Assembly (NCBI RefSeq): GCF_000430645.1
Contig: NZ_KE387185.1
Location: 531,780 to 595,779, forward strand
Origin: Aquimarina latercula DSM 2041
Lineage (GTDB): Bacteria; Bacteroidota; Bacteroidia; Flavobacteriales; Flavobacteriaceae
DNA: 64,000 nucleotides
Reading direction: 5' to 3'
Shown here: piece by piece, positions 17,401 to 26,228 of the stretch
Layout: the number at the start of each line of letters is the position of its first letter
Numbering within the stretch: the first letter of the stretch is position 1
The notes under the pieces: model-generated
What the model was told of the DNA's origin: nothing
The model's database searches: none
The model's input: the letters and a program-made list of their open reading frames with translations, nothing else
Translations under genes and position numbers: made by a program

Positions 17401-19177
17401 CACCGATTGCTCTTACGGTAATTGTTCCATTATCATTAGAAGAGTCATTATCACCACAGGTTACATTACTTGAACTTTCGGTTGTGAATTGAAATAATGG
17501 GGGTTGAGTTATGGTAAAACTTCTAGAAGTACTACAACCTTCTGGGTTATCCGTAACGGTAAGCGTATATATACCTGCAGGTCTACCTGATATGCTTTGT
17601 TGATTAGATGAAAATCCATTGGGTCCTGTCCAGCTATAGGTAAGCGGTGGAGTGGTTCCTCCTGAAACATTAGGAGAAATACTTCCGTTATTACCTCCAA
17701 AAACGGTTACGTTTGTAACAGGAGAAGGAGTACTTCTTATAGTTATGGCTGTGGCAGGGTTAATAGTAACCGATGGTTGATTATTTCCTCCAGCAGCTCC
17801 AATACATTCATTACCATCCCTTACTCGAACGGTATAGGTTCCATTAGTTCTGGAAATAGTTATATTATTACCAGAGAAAGATGTCCAAGCACCTCCAGAT
17901 ATGCTATATTCGTAAGATCCTGCTCCGCCTGATACACCACTGATAAGAATAGCTCCATTATTACTAGTTCCTTGACCCGATACACATGAAATATTGCTAG
18001 AAGAAACACTGTACGTAACAGGAGTCGGTGTTCCTATATTAAAAATTAAAGGTTGATCTGCTGGTGGTTCTAGTGTTCCTACGGGGTTCAATTGGTATTG
18101 GACTCTATATTGACCAGCTTCTAAATCGTTCCAAGTATAGAAGAATCGACCACTAACCTCTTGAATATCGCTAGGAAATACATCTCTGTTTACTTGAGGT
18201 CGCGAAGGATTGATACTAAATAAATTAAAATCAAGTTTTTCTCCTGCATCTATTGTTCTGTCTAATTCCAAGGTAAACGATCCACCACCAAGACCATCTG
18301 AGCAATCAGTTTCATCTGTTGAAATACCAAGAATTTCAGGAGATTGTATTGTCGATATACTAAAAATATATGTATCAAGGATAATAGTTCTACTACTAGT
18401 AGAGACTGTTGGAGGTGGATCAAAGGTAGGAAATGCAACATCCGTATATCTTCCTGAACCAGAACCAAATAATTTAAATCGTAAAACTACCGTATTTCCC
18501 AATGAAATAGTCTCTGGTATAATAGCATCAAAGTCTTCTACCGATATGTCTAGTGGAAATCTACTTCGATAGGTAGTATTCGTTAATTCCTGAAATGGAG
18601 CACCAGCAATAGAATATTCCCAATAACCATCTTGAATATTTTGACCAGGAACTTCAAAAAATAAACTTTCAAAAGATCTGGTATTGTCAGCAGTTGGAAC
18701 TTCTACAAAGGGTAATAGCCATACCTTACCATAGGTTCTTCCTCCATTTGAATTTATTGTAGACCCAGTTGCGTCACCATATTCTGTGGTTCCATAAAGA
18801 CTTACGTTTGTATTTACAATATTATAAGGTTCAAAACAACCATTATTCGCAAACCAGCATTGATCTGTAGTTGGACCTCCATTAGTAGAAGTGGCATTTC
18901 GTGTTAACTCTTCGTGAAATTGTAGATCAATTAAATTTAATGAATTGTTTATATCTGTTCTTAGTGATCCTGTAATTGAAGTATAATCCGTTTCACTAGG
19001 GAACTTATAAGCTGCTCTATTGGAAATTGTTTTGTCAACTTCCCTGTCACCGGCATTATCTCTTCGAATCGATATGTCTACTATAGCGTCAAAACTCATA
19101 TAGACTATAGTTTGATCTTGACCATAAGAGGATAAAAAGAATAATCCCAAAAATATACTTAGTACTAATTTCCTCAT
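11423..19177 (-). CDS. giant SprB-repeat adhesin with T9SS type A sorting domain
   Basis: A 2584-residue secreted protein. It has a signal peptide (ends near SSYGQ), an N-terminal unique region to about residue 380, and 23 SprB-type repeats of 80-90 residues (core GGTxPYxYxWSNG ... GxYxVxVTDANxC ... xxEP). A PKD/Ig-like unit (TLCLGQSYTIDA) follows, then a C-terminal T9SS type A sorting domain (MYPNPTRGNFTIELS ... GLYFILLETPEKSYVRKIVVE). The sorting domain implies export by the type IX system and surface attachment or release; SprB-like proteins act in gliding and adhesion. The repeats follow a strict three-type order (see findings). The gene starts 5 nt after the Fn3-protein stop, so it is the last gene of that transcript. 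Confidence 0.93.
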   Translation of the reverse strand: MRKLVLSIFLGLFFLSSYGQDQTIVYMSFDAIVDISIRRDNAGDREVDKTISNRAAYKFPSETDYTSITGSLRTDINNSLNLIDLQFHEELTRNATSTNGGPTTDQCWFANNGCFEPYNIVNTNVSLYGTTEYGDATGSTINSNGGRTYGKVWLLPFVEVPTADNTRSFESLFFEVPGQNIQDGYWEYSIAGAPFQELTNTTYRSRFPLDISVEDFDAIIPETISLGNTVVLRFKLFGSGSGRYTDVAFPTFDPPPTVSTSSRTIILDTYIFSISTIQSPEILGISTDETDCSDGLGGGSFTLELDRTIDAGEKLDFNLFSINPSRPQVNRDVFPSDIQEVSGRFFYTWNDLEAGQYRVQYQLNPVGTLEPPADQPLIFNIGTPTPVTYSVSSSNISCVSGQGTSNNGAILISGVSGGAGSYEYSISGGAWTSFSGNNITISRTNGTYTVRVRDGNECIGAAGGNNQPSVTINPATAITIRSTPSPVTNVTVFGGNNGSISPNVSGGTTPPLTYSWTGPNGFSSNQQSISGRPAGIYTLTVTDNPEGCSTSRSFTITQPPLFQFTTESSSNVTCGDNDSSNDNGTITVRAIGGLTNYRYELFLRNASNQYISQGAPQTLGDGVNFQRSNLSTGMYRVTATDNNGTGITISTDLEITVPPVFSFSTNKTDVVCRGDSTGSINLTISGGNTGGYSRLRWTSDSGTVYNQEDLSNIPAGLYTLELVDALGCTPVNPVVEYSVEIIEPPTAVTVSIPVGGVQNPSANGAADGSINIEVNGGSNGTYTYLWSKNGDPGFSRTTQDITGLSDGVYNVMVTENVTGCSDQILAISIEEPEPLIASITEEIEILCSSGSNSTGALRAGATGGVPNPITGYSYNWFRRNASNLFVSIGQFNEVATNLSAGFYQVEVTDNNSISNRSATFNLEGKPEIIINNIGVTDVNCFGGNDGILSINATGGTGALEYSIDNGVSYETNNTNTFTFTGLAANTYQIIVKDANNCESSVFTETVAGPTNPISIPGTETPVTIFGQNTGAITINPTGGNNGYTYSWTGPNGFSSSDKDLSNLFAGTYTVTVQDNRFGSTSDNSGCEAIRAFIVTEPDELLVTIAYETLNTNLKCNGDDNARLFAAVSGGDTPYTYNWFKETFVGSGIFDPLSDTSALLIGVDEGNYRVEIGDPNGAMTFDEFYVDEPNPLAISVAETEIKCFGDATGAIDITVSGGTTPYRYLWSNGETTEDISGLLTGDYSVVVTDANNCVLSSSTINLPQPAAPLGITNETVSELSGFQTGNGSIDITVSGGTSPYRYEWRVQGNTTVIGNTSRIENLASETYEVTIMDDNDCILIKDYFVDEPDLLEITNIQLDNPLQCFGDTSVSLIVTVAGGVTPYNYRWYNTLDPTNDLSITNTIANLGEGTYIVEIVDANGNRTSETTIIVNPPLLEASYTSEDVSCNGGNDASIDVTVTGGTGAYSFFWSNGANTEDISGLSIGTYDLTIRDANLCETTLSVTITEPPVGLNITDFTIIDASGNGLSNGSIEVVANGGTPAYTYNWTDTTNTPIGTNSNILNNVAAGSYFLTLTDANNCMLGPIEYVVGEPDPLLVTTDETAIPCFGENGELFAIVTGGITPYSYQWFDSADNLISTASNTGSIPTGQYRVIVTDANLNQTEVPNINLTQPDVLEITNIAVTDVSCYNGSDGSIEITVSGGTGNYTYQWNTLGSATNTLSNINAGDYTVTVIDENNCSASSGVITITQPVVYDITNVAIIRPSATGTTDGSIAISITGGVAPYTYQWTDNTNAVILLESNVTNTSSTLVNQAEGTYNILVTDADGCTINDTYNLANPGELIVSINQTQQISCFGGSDGILEVITTGGVGGNNYQWFDATTNTQIGNTNILSGISVGSYYIIVSNAEGISEQSAVFNVTQPAAVTGNLVGDNPDCFGGTDGSITITASGGNNSYSYRYRLINGVYSDWISFDNGTTTQIRNLVDGTYQVQLQDGNGCFYENNGSIGTLSIVINQPDELLISNVVPNNPTGFGLTNGSITTTIIGGTPPYIFEWSDTNGVLTETSSTITNIGTGTYTITITDSLGCQTSETYILTQPDELLVTVEIVNIVLCKGDNGASLRAVPTGGIGPYSYQWFENGNSNILGTDQLLSDIPAGSYYVIITDSQSNMVQSGDVLVSEPDELTLSLSADFILCGDGFDWTIESTVTGGTAPYTYFWTNVNQNTPNITDVLPGTYILIVRDSQGCSTQENITLVPPEMLNTTFTSTNPTCFEGNDGTIDITPNGGTPPYSYFWDNGSNTEDLTGLSAGLYSVEIFDSKGCSIIQDFELIDPEELIIDLGPDKTLCLGQSYTIDAVILDSGATYSWTGDNGFTANSSEVTLSESGMYTVSVTTSLGCVSTDTIEIIALEDEISAEFLVSTDLFVNESFIIVDVSNPIPDTLEWILPETAEQIDITDQYAEIMFPEEGEYIITLKTIIGDCETFFSKRITVRESVFDQEEENQSGLQQYMMYPNPTRGNFTIELSFDKEIPIDVKLFSIANNSLIYQYSDEQQTEYTIPFNLEGTIPTGLYFILLETPEKSYVRKIVVE
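12600..18000 (-). repeat. SprB repeat array with A-B-C higher-order organisation
   Basis: Twenty-two consecutive repeats can be typed by cysteine position. A has Cys only at its start, B has Cys at start and end, and C has Cys only at its end. The order is B C (ABC)x6 A B. A-type start cysteines map near 17455, 16638, 15830, 15090, 14365, 13620 and 12850, a spacing of about 725-815 bp. Copies are diverged in sequence, so this is not a recent expansion. Confidence 0.8.
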
Positions 19178-19182
19178 AACAA

Positions 19183-21246
19183 TTAATATTCTACGGTTAT
19201 TGTACTATACTTAGAGTACGTACCATCATAAAAAACAGCCCTGATAATGTATTTGTATGAAGAGTTAATGGTTAAGCCTGTGTCGCTAAACCTTTTTGTT
19301 CCAGCAGGAAGCACTCGATACAACGAAGATGGTTGCTCATTCACAGCTCTGAATAATTCAAAACTCGAGACCTCTTCTTCTTTATATCGCCAACTTAGTA
19401 AAATGGTTTTGTCATATGTGTTGACATTTCCATAAAACCCTTTTACTGCCGGTTTTAATGTAGTTTTTGGAATTAATACAGAAACTGGAGGCGATGGTTG
19501 AGATTCTAAGCCACTGATATCTCTCGCTAAAATGGTGTAACTATAATAGTTCCCTTCTTCTACTTGTTTGTCTGCAAAAGTAGTTGTTTTGTTTTTATTA
19601 GTACTGTGTATAAACTGCCAATTGCTTTCGTCCTTTGCTTTTCTGTAGATATAGTGTGCTTCTACATCTTCACTAGAGCTATTAGCCCATTCTAGGTTCA
19701 CTTTACCATTAACAATTTTGTAAGAGGTAAATACTGGGGATGTTGGTGGAATTACATCAGGTTTTACCAATTCTAGTACTTCAGAAAATTCAGACATATT
19801 ATACCGCTTGTCCACAGCCATAATTTGATAATATACTTTGCTGTTCAAGCTTTCAACTTTTACCGTATCTATATACGTATTAGAACTATGTGGAGATTTA
19901 GTTACCTGTGAGTATTCTTCGTTTTTAAGATTTCCACGATAGATTCTGTATCCTAACAAATCTTCTTCCTTGTTTGCAGTCCATTCTAAAGAAACGATAC
20001 CAGTACTGTCTACAACTCCTTTAAGCCCAATAGGTTTTTCTGGAGGAATGGAATCAATGGGTTGTACTAGCATCGAAAAAGAATCTCGTTGATCATTATT
20101 TTTCCCAATTGCCGTAATTTTAAAATAATTAGAAGCTCTTAGTTTGTCATAACTTATTTTTCGAGCAGTAGGTGGAATATTCGTAACAACTGGTTTATAA
20201 GCTCCGCGATCTGTATCTGATCTTTTTAAGGTAAATCCGGTTATGGCATCATTCCCTTCCTCTGGGAATTTCCAGGTGAGTTCCACTTCATCTTCAGATT
20301 TGATATGTTTTGTTTTTAAATGCGGTACAAATTTTAATATTTCCTTTCCTTCACCTTCTACTATGATAGAGGCAGGACCTATTTCTCCAAAAGAAGAAAC
20401 TCCTTTAATTCTATATTGATAATTGGTGTTATTAGCTATGGAGTCTATGTACACTGTACGGGCAGTTTCTTTTTCGTCTCTGTTGATGGCAGCATAAGGT
20501 AAATCTCCTAGTTTTTTGAAGGTACTACCATCTTCAGATCTTTCGATGATGTAACTGTTATAGGTATTTTTTAGCAATTTAGAGTCCCAACTTAATAAAG
20601 TAGCCCCATCCTGAAAAATCCCTACAAAATCCACCGGTTCTGGGAGTGGCTCATAGTCAATGATTCCAGTATACACACCACCTTCTTTAGTGGCTAGTTC
20701 TGTTTCGGGAATATTAGCAATTACTTTATATAAATATTTTTCATTGGGTTTTATAGCGGTATCTACATATCCTAATCCTGCTTTTTTCGCAATCTCAAAA
20801 TCCTGATCTGCTGCATATAATCCAAAAGCAAAACGTTGTTGCTGCTCTTCGGCTTTATTAATAATAGAAGCAAAACCTCCACCACCTTCTACCACAAAAC
20901 TTTCTCCATATAAGGCTTGTGCCATAATAGCACCGTTATCACTAGTTTCGGCAATAGTTTCCCATTCCATCATTGGTGCAGGAATAAAGTTCTGACCAAT
21001 GATCAACTTTTCGGGATCGGTTAAGGTTTTTCTATCTCTAGAAATGGTATAGCGTTCTAAGGTATATCCATATCTGTTTGCTTTTCGCCATGAAACAGGA
21101 GTGTTTAGGGTCCATCGCAATAGGATTCGATCTTCTTGTGCTCTTGCAATAACTCTTACTTCTGGAATCACCTCTGTTGATTGTGCAAAAGATAGTTTTG
21201 GTGTAATCAGAAGTAAAAGTATTGTTATGATTAATTTTTGATTCAT
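19183..21246 (-). CDS. secreted fibronectin type III repeat protein
   Basis: From the ATG at 21246 this encodes 687 residues. That start gives a clean signal peptide (MNQKLIITILLLLITPKLSF); a TTG 15 nt upstream is the alternative. The body is a chain of about six Fn3-type domains, visible as repeated VxLxWxxxxEExxxGYxIYRG and NYxYxIxAVDxxxNxS patterns. The N-terminal domain starts with VRVIARAQEDRILLRWTLN. There is no sorting domain and no catalytic motif, so it is a structural or scaffolding partner. It lies between the 1593-residue protein and the SprB-like adhesin, with only 5 nt to the latter. Confidence 0.85.
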   Translation of the reverse strand: MNQKLIITILLLLITPKLSFAQSTEVIPEVRVIARAQEDRILLRWTLNTPVSWRKANRYGYTLERYTISRDRKTLTDPEKLIIGQNFIPAPMMEWETIAETSDNGAIMAQALYGESFVVEGGGGFASIINKAEEQQQRFAFGLYAADQDFEIAKKAGLGYVDTAIKPNEKYLYKVIANIPETELATKEGGVYTGIIDYEPLPEPVDFVGIFQDGATLLSWDSKLLKNTYNSYIIERSEDGSTFKKLGDLPYAAINRDEKETARTVYIDSIANNTNYQYRIKGVSSFGEIGPASIIVEGEGKEILKFVPHLKTKHIKSEDEVELTWKFPEEGNDAITGFTLKRSDTDRGAYKPVVTNIPPTARKISYDKLRASNYFKITAIGKNNDQRDSFSMLVQPIDSIPPEKPIGLKGVVDSTGIVSLEWTANKEEDLLGYRIYRGNLKNEEYSQVTKSPHSSNTYIDTVKVESLNSKVYYQIMAVDKRYNMSEFSEVLELVKPDVIPPTSPVFTSYKIVNGKVNLEWANSSSEDVEAHYIYRKAKDESNWQFIHSTNKNKTTTFADKQVEEGNYYSYTILARDISGLESQPSPPVSVLIPKTTLKPAVKGFYGNVNTYDKTILLSWRYKEEEVSSFELFRAVNEQPSSLYRVLPAGTKRFSDTGLTINSSYKYIIRAVFYDGTYSKYSTITVEY

Positions 21247-21280
21247 TTTTATGTTTTTCAACTTTTTGTCTTGATCTGGA

Positions 21281-21356
21281 CTTCGACAGGCTCAGTCTGA
21301 CATTTTGTTTCTAGTTTTTTATCTTTTTTATTACTCGTAGCCTTTCGAAGGGCTAG
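21281..21356. repeat. candidate short interspersed repeat with palindrome
   Basis: The intergenic stretch holds CTTCGACAGGCTCAGTCTGA (21281-21300) and, 40 nt on, TAGCCTTTCGAAGGGCTA (21338-21355), whose TAGCC/GGCTA ends are inverted. The stop codon of the 1593-residue gene lies within the second half. Both halves are GC-richer than the surroundings and look like dispersed intergenic elements I recall from flavobacterial genomes. No second copy of either half was seen in this window. Confidence 0.4.
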
Positions 21357-24300
21357 TTTGGGTTTACATATGTAAAATTGGCTGAGGTCCCATTAATTCC
21401 ACCAGGTAATACATATCTGTAAGTACTATTGTAGTTTCCTGGTTTTATATATGGGAATATGCCATTTATGATGTAATGATATTGTTCTATTTCGTTTTGA
21501 TATGATGATGGATTTCCTAGATAAGCATTCACCACTTTATACTGGATATCTATAAAGTCTGCTTTATAATAGATTGGCAAATTATAGGTATGTGGTAATC
21601 GTTCTCGCAGATAACCACTATTTACCTCATTTTCTAAATAGGTTTGATACCATGTCAATTGATCCATTCCTTTTTTAGGAGGTAATCCTAATTGATTGAT
21701 ATCTCTATCCACAGTAAATTGAGGTTTAATCGGATAATTTTTATAGATTAAAGGATAGATCTCATTTTGATAATAAGAATCATCTAGTTTAGCTTCTACC
21801 TGAATTAAAGGTTTGTTCTCAGAATATGTACTACCTACTAATTCTGTAAGGTCAAAAGCTTCTCCATCTGCCACCACGGCTTTTAGTTTATGCACATCGG
21901 CATAAATAATTTCTCGTAAAGAAGAAGTAAGGTTTTTATTTTCTACTTTTTCTCTAAAGGTATCGTGTGCACTTGTGGTAAATTCGTACGATAACATTTC
22001 AATCGTATCAGGATTTGTAGCAAGTCCTTCGATACTTACATTTCTGACTTCTAACGTATTTTCACCATCTCCTGTAGTGGTATAATTCTCAGTAGTATTA
22101 CTTGATGCAGCACCTGGAGGAAGCGTGAGTAGTTTTATCATTAGCGTTTTGGAGTTTTCTATTTGTGGCATTGGAATATTCACCATTTTTTCGCCAGCAT
22201 TATAGGAAACAGAACTTTCTACTGCCATATCATATTCATCCGAAAAATAAGCACGTTGTGACCATCCTTCATCTAAACTAAACAGATAGGACTGCCCTCT
22301 TTTTAACTTGATATAGGCCTTATTGTATTCTTTAGGGAAGAAATATTGTTGTCCAATCACTGGATAGCTGTATACAATATTCTCTAGCGGAATGTAGTCT
22401 GGTGCAGTACCTGTTACAAAAGAAATCGTTTCTTCTTCTTTCAGTACTTCTCCATTATACGTAGCAGGTACCCATTCTTTGTTTACTTTTTGTTCGAAAG
22501 TAACCGAAACATGAAGGCTCATGGGTGTTTCTGGTGGTAAGATTTCATCAGAAGTAAAACTTAACAGATCATTGGTGTTATTAAGTTTTGCATCACCAGA
22601 AATAATCTTTCCAGTATCATCTTTGATCCAAAAATCATCGAGTTTAAAGCGATAATAATTTACATTAAAGTCATCATCTTCTACAGGAATTTCACTTGCA
22701 ATTTGCATATTAAAGGCTACTTGTGGCACTGCAAATACATCTACTTCGTTTGTTTTATCTCTTGGAGAGATGCCTCCGATAATTTTGATGTCAGCTAGGG
22801 GAGATCCACCACTAATGACTTCACATTCTTCTCCAAATTGTAACTCGAATCTAAAACGTCCTTTTACCAAACCACCTAATAGGTTATAATATCCGCCAAT
22901 ATATCCTCTAAACCAAACCGGATTAGGAAGTTTAGCTTGCATTAATGTTGCTGCTCCAGCTTCGATAATTGGAATTTTCTTTCTTTTTCCGAAGAGTTTG
23001 AAACTAATACCCATAGATCCCTGTAGGTACACATAACTTTGTCCGTTGGCATACCATCCATTCATTCCTATCTGACCACTGCCTTTGCACATAGTATCTC
23101 CATAATCTTTTACCATGATATCAAAACCAAATCCAGCGTTAAATCTTGCATAAAACATTAAGAATTGCATGTTACCAGTATCAAAATCTAAGCTGGCTCC
23201 AAAGGCTATACCTCTTCCTGCTTCTAATGCATTTTCATCACGCATATAATCTAATACTTCTGCATCTAGTCCAAGGATTTCTGCCACTTGAGCGGGTGGA
23301 GGAGGTGATGGTGGCATATAATCGCCCATCATAAAATAACTTCTGGATGTTAAGGCTACACTACCTATACCCATCTTAATTCCTATTGGATCTGAAGGAG
23401 TACCGATATGAATGTACCATTCTCCAGGACCGAAATGGATCACTGCCCATGCGGCACGACCACCAGGTCCGATACCTTTAAAGACCCCTCCTAAGATGTC
23501 GATATATAACTCAAAAGTTCCGTGGAAGGTTTTTGATTGAAAATCCATTTCAATCGCCATATAGGCATTCAATCCTTTTTGTCCGGTCATTACTGCAGGA
23601 TAAATAGCTTTAGAAGCTTCCATCAGATCCGTTTCTTTTAATTGATTTTCTGTGGCATCGGGTATTTGTTCTTCATTTTCGATAATACCTCCAAAGTTTT
23701 CTGTGATTTCATCGCCGGCATCGTCGAAACCTGGAATCTGTAACATATGCGCTTCTCCATACAGACTCACTCTATTGATACCTCCTCGGCTGTTAAACGC
23801 AACTTCAAAACCAAACCCTCCATTAACTAGACTGTCTCCTTTTGCTATGGAGAATAACATCATGGCTTTTACGGTAAGTCCCGAATCTCTGTCAGGAACA
23901 TAGTTGACTCCAGATTTACCTATTCCCATATTCGAACTAAACCCATTTTTTTTCATGCGATAGGAAGCTCCGCCACCAAATCCTGTTATTGTAAATACTG
24001 GAGGTATAAGAATGGTTAATCCTTCGACCAGTCCATCTACGTACCAATATCTAAAATCTGTTTTACCAAAGGTGGCACTAATAGTTACTGCAATTCCTCC
24101 GCTAAATGTAGCTTTTACGCTTCCAAAAAATCCATTTCCATAAATTGGATCATCGTCTCTAAACTCTACAAATCCTTCGATCTTAAAGCCCATATCGGCA
24201 TTGATCTCTACACGTCGTAGTTTGATGCGTTTAAATTTCCATTTTTCGAAGCCTTCTCCTTGTTTTAGATCACCCTCTATGGATAGACTTGCGTTACCAC

Positions 24301-26134
24301 TAAATCCTCCATCACCAGATCCCATTAAATTAATTGCAATCGTAAAATCTAGGGCAGCGATATTATCTTCGGCTCGTATTCCTATTTCTGAAATAGTTAC
24401 TGGGAAATTACCGAATTTGACTTCTCCGGTATAACCAGCATGACCAATTGATATAATTGGGCTTATGGTTTGTAATTGAAAATTCCTAAAAGTAATCCCT
24501 TGAAAATCTGCTGTTGCTGACGTGGATGATGAACCAATATTAGATCCTTTGATAGCCATGTTACCGTGTAATACGGCTTTGGGTCTAAATTTGCCTTCGG
24601 TAAGCTTTAGTTCTACAAAACTATTATTCGTAAGCGTGGCTTTGGCTTTAAATACATTGAAGGCGATACTTTCTTCTGGACTTGCATTAAGAATATATTC
24701 TTCGTTTAATGGGTCAATTACTGCATTGTATACCAATACAGTAGCGCCAGATTTGTAATCAATATTGCTTAATCTACTTTGTTCCTTACCATCATCATCG
24801 ATATACTTTTCTGTTTGCGTGCCCGAAACAGTTTCTGTAGTTACGGGTAATACCAAAGCACCACCAAAGCCTGCACCCGATAAACTACCAGCCACAAAAT
24901 TAAGCTGTAATCGGTCTACAGAAATTTGCCATCCGTCTGCGTTTCCTTGATTGATAGGTAGTATGTTTTCAGCTTCAAAATTTCCAGATACTCCATTGTT
25001 ATCAATCAGTAGTTTTTCTGCTCCAAAACTTATCCGTTCATTACTACCTTTTCTTTGGAACTGTTCTGGTAATACTACGGTTACCGATTGTACATATACG
25101 CCACGCCATAAATCTTCTTCTCCCGCAATCAGATACGTTTCCTTATAATCTTTGGGCCATTGTATACCAGAAGAATTTCTAAGATCACTAAAATCAAAAA
25201 TGGCAGTATTCAGTTCGAAAATGGTATTTTTTAGAGAAGGCACCTGGAATCTAGGCATATTAATCTCTACCAAAATATCATTCCAATCGCTTGCCACCAA
25301 CTCAAAGCTAGTGGTCACCTTTTTTAGTCTATTGGTACCAGGAATTGGAGTATTATCTACCTTGTTATTGGCATTAACTGGTAATAATTTATTTCTGGAA
25401 AATTCTACATCTACGGCTAATCCTAATTCTTTGAAACCATCGCAATCTATGGTAACGTATGTTTTTTTGTCTAAATCTCCTGTTTTGAGATCAAATCCAC
25501 CTTTGAGGATCATCATAACCTCTTTTCCTTGGAATGGGATACCTACATCACCCAATAATACCAAATCTGCATCGCCAAACAATCCACCTTTGTGCGAAAG
25601 TTTTACACCACTAGCTCCAAAAAACAATTGACGTCTTTTTCCTGTGTCATCTACTTGTGGTAACATGAGTCGTACAAATACTTCTAGCTCAGAATAATCT
25701 TTCCCAATTTTAATCTGGCTTACGCCCATGATGAAATCAGAATTACCTACTTTTTTCTTGATTCCGATGGGTAAGGTTACAGGTTGCTGACCAGTTAAGT
25801 ATTCTTTTAGCGATTCCAAAAACTTATCACCTTCGATAAGCTCATCGATCACAGCTTCTGCTTTGCCGCGAAGATTATTTGCGATGGTATCACTTTCGAA
25901 ACGTTCGTATAACTCGTTCTGCCAAAAATCTTGTCCTTCAGAACTTTTTACGAGCGTTTGTATATCTTTTTCGATTTTGATATCCAAATCTGCAAAAGAG
26001 CGACTCATCATCATGGCTGGCAAAGGCGCAGCCACTTCTTTTGAAGTAGTTTTTTTATCCTCACCGTCTTCCGTACTTGCCTGGGCAGCAACTACGAAGA
26101 GTAGTAATAACAATAGTAGGTAATATTGCTTCAT
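21353..26134 (-). CDS. large secreted beta-rich protein of unknown function
   Basis: A 1593-residue protein with signal peptide MKQYYLLLLLLLFVVAAQAS. The family is not recognised. The central 500-930 region is glycine-rich with alternating polar and hydrophobic strands (SGNASLSIEGDL, FSGGIAVTISATFGK, FGGGASYRM), suggesting stacked beta-structure or lipid-transfer-like repeats. A proline hinge (MPPSPPPPAQ) lies near residue 940. A bacterial Ig-like (Big_5 type) domain fits at about 1175-1235 (SFTSDEILPPETPMSLHVSV). The C-terminus has no T9SS sorting domain. It is followed by the Fn3 protein and the SprB-like adhesin, and probably forms a surface complex with them (inference). Confidence 0.8.
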   Translation of the reverse strand: MKQYYLLLLLLLFVVAAQASTEDGEDKKTTSKEVAAPLPAMMMSRSFADLDIKIEKDIQTLVKSSEGQDFWQNELYERFESDTIANNLRGKAEAVIDELIEGDKFLESLKEYLTGQQPVTLPIGIKKKVGNSDFIMGVSQIKIGKDYSELEVFVRLMLPQVDDTGKRRQLFFGASGVKLSHKGGLFGDADLVLLGDVGIPFQGKEVMMILKGGFDLKTGDLDKKTYVTIDCDGFKELGLAVDVEFSRNKLLPVNANNKVDNTPIPGTNRLKKVTTSFELVASDWNDILVEINMPRFQVPSLKNTIFELNTAIFDFSDLRNSSGIQWPKDYKETYLIAGEEDLWRGVYVQSVTVVLPEQFQRKGSNERISFGAEKLLIDNNGVSGNFEAENILPINQGNADGWQISVDRLQLNFVAGSLSGAGFGGALVLPVTTETVSGTQTEKYIDDDGKEQSRLSNIDYKSGATVLVYNAVIDPLNEEYILNASPEESIAFNVFKAKATLTNNSFVELKLTEGKFRPKAVLHGNMAIKGSNIGSSSTSATADFQGITFRNFQLQTISPIISIGHAGYTGEVKFGNFPVTISEIGIRAEDNIAALDFTIAINLMGSGDGGFSGNASLSIEGDLKQGEGFEKWKFKRIKLRRVEINADMGFKIEGFVEFRDDDPIYGNGFFGSVKATFSGGIAVTISATFGKTDFRYWYVDGLVEGLTILIPPVFTITGFGGGASYRMKKNGFSSNMGIGKSGVNYVPDRDSGLTVKAMMLFSIAKGDSLVNGGFGFEVAFNSRGGINRVSLYGEAHMLQIPGFDDAGDEITENFGGIIENEEQIPDATENQLKETDLMEASKAIYPAVMTGQKGLNAYMAIEMDFQSKTFHGTFELYIDILGGVFKGIGPGGRAAWAVIHFGPGEWYIHIGTPSDPIGIKMGIGSVALTSRSYFMMGDYMPPSPPPPAQVAEILGLDAEVLDYMRDENALEAGRGIAFGASLDFDTGNMQFLMFYARFNAGFGFDIMVKDYGDTMCKGSGQIGMNGWYANGQSYVYLQGSMGISFKLFGKRKKIPIIEAGAATLMQAKLPNPVWFRGYIGGYYNLLGGLVKGRFRFELQFGEECEVISGGSPLADIKIIGGISPRDKTNEVDVFAVPQVAFNMQIASEIPVEDDDFNVNYYRFKLDDFWIKDDTGKIISGDAKLNNTNDLLSFTSDEILPPETPMSLHVSVTFEQKVNKEWVPATYNGEVLKEEETISFVTGTAPDYIPLENIVYSYPVIGQQYFFPKEYNKAYIKLKRGQSYLFSLDEGWSQRAYFSDEYDMAVESSVSYNAGEKMVNIPMPQIENSKTLMIKLLTLPPGAASSNTTENYTTTGDGENTLEVRNVSIEGLATNPDTIEMLSYEFTTSAHDTFREKVENKNLTSSLREIIYADVHKLKAVVADGEAFDLTELVGSTYSENKPLIQVEAKLDDSYYQNEIYPLIYKNYPIKPQFTVDRDINQLGLPPKKGMDQLTWYQTYLENEVNSGYLRERLPHTYNLPIYYKADFIDIQYKVVNAYLGNPSSYQNEIEQYHYIINGIFPYIKPGNYNSTYRYVLPGGINGTSANFTYVNPN

Positions 26135-26228
26135 ATTTTGGGTTTTATATCTTTTCTTATTTTAATCAACAATGATGATCTTTGAACTAGTAGTAGATTA
26201 TGCTCTTGTTTATAAACATTTTCAGTTA

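Noticed and set aside
12600..18000. CRISPR-like or tandem DNA repeat array
   Set aside because: Periodicity is at the protein level (80-90 residue domains) and the DNA copies are strongly diverged; there are no spacers and no cas genes.
25152..25631. 159-codon plus-strand frame inside the 1593-residue gene
   Set aside because: Antisense shadow; low-complexity serine/leucine/proline translation.
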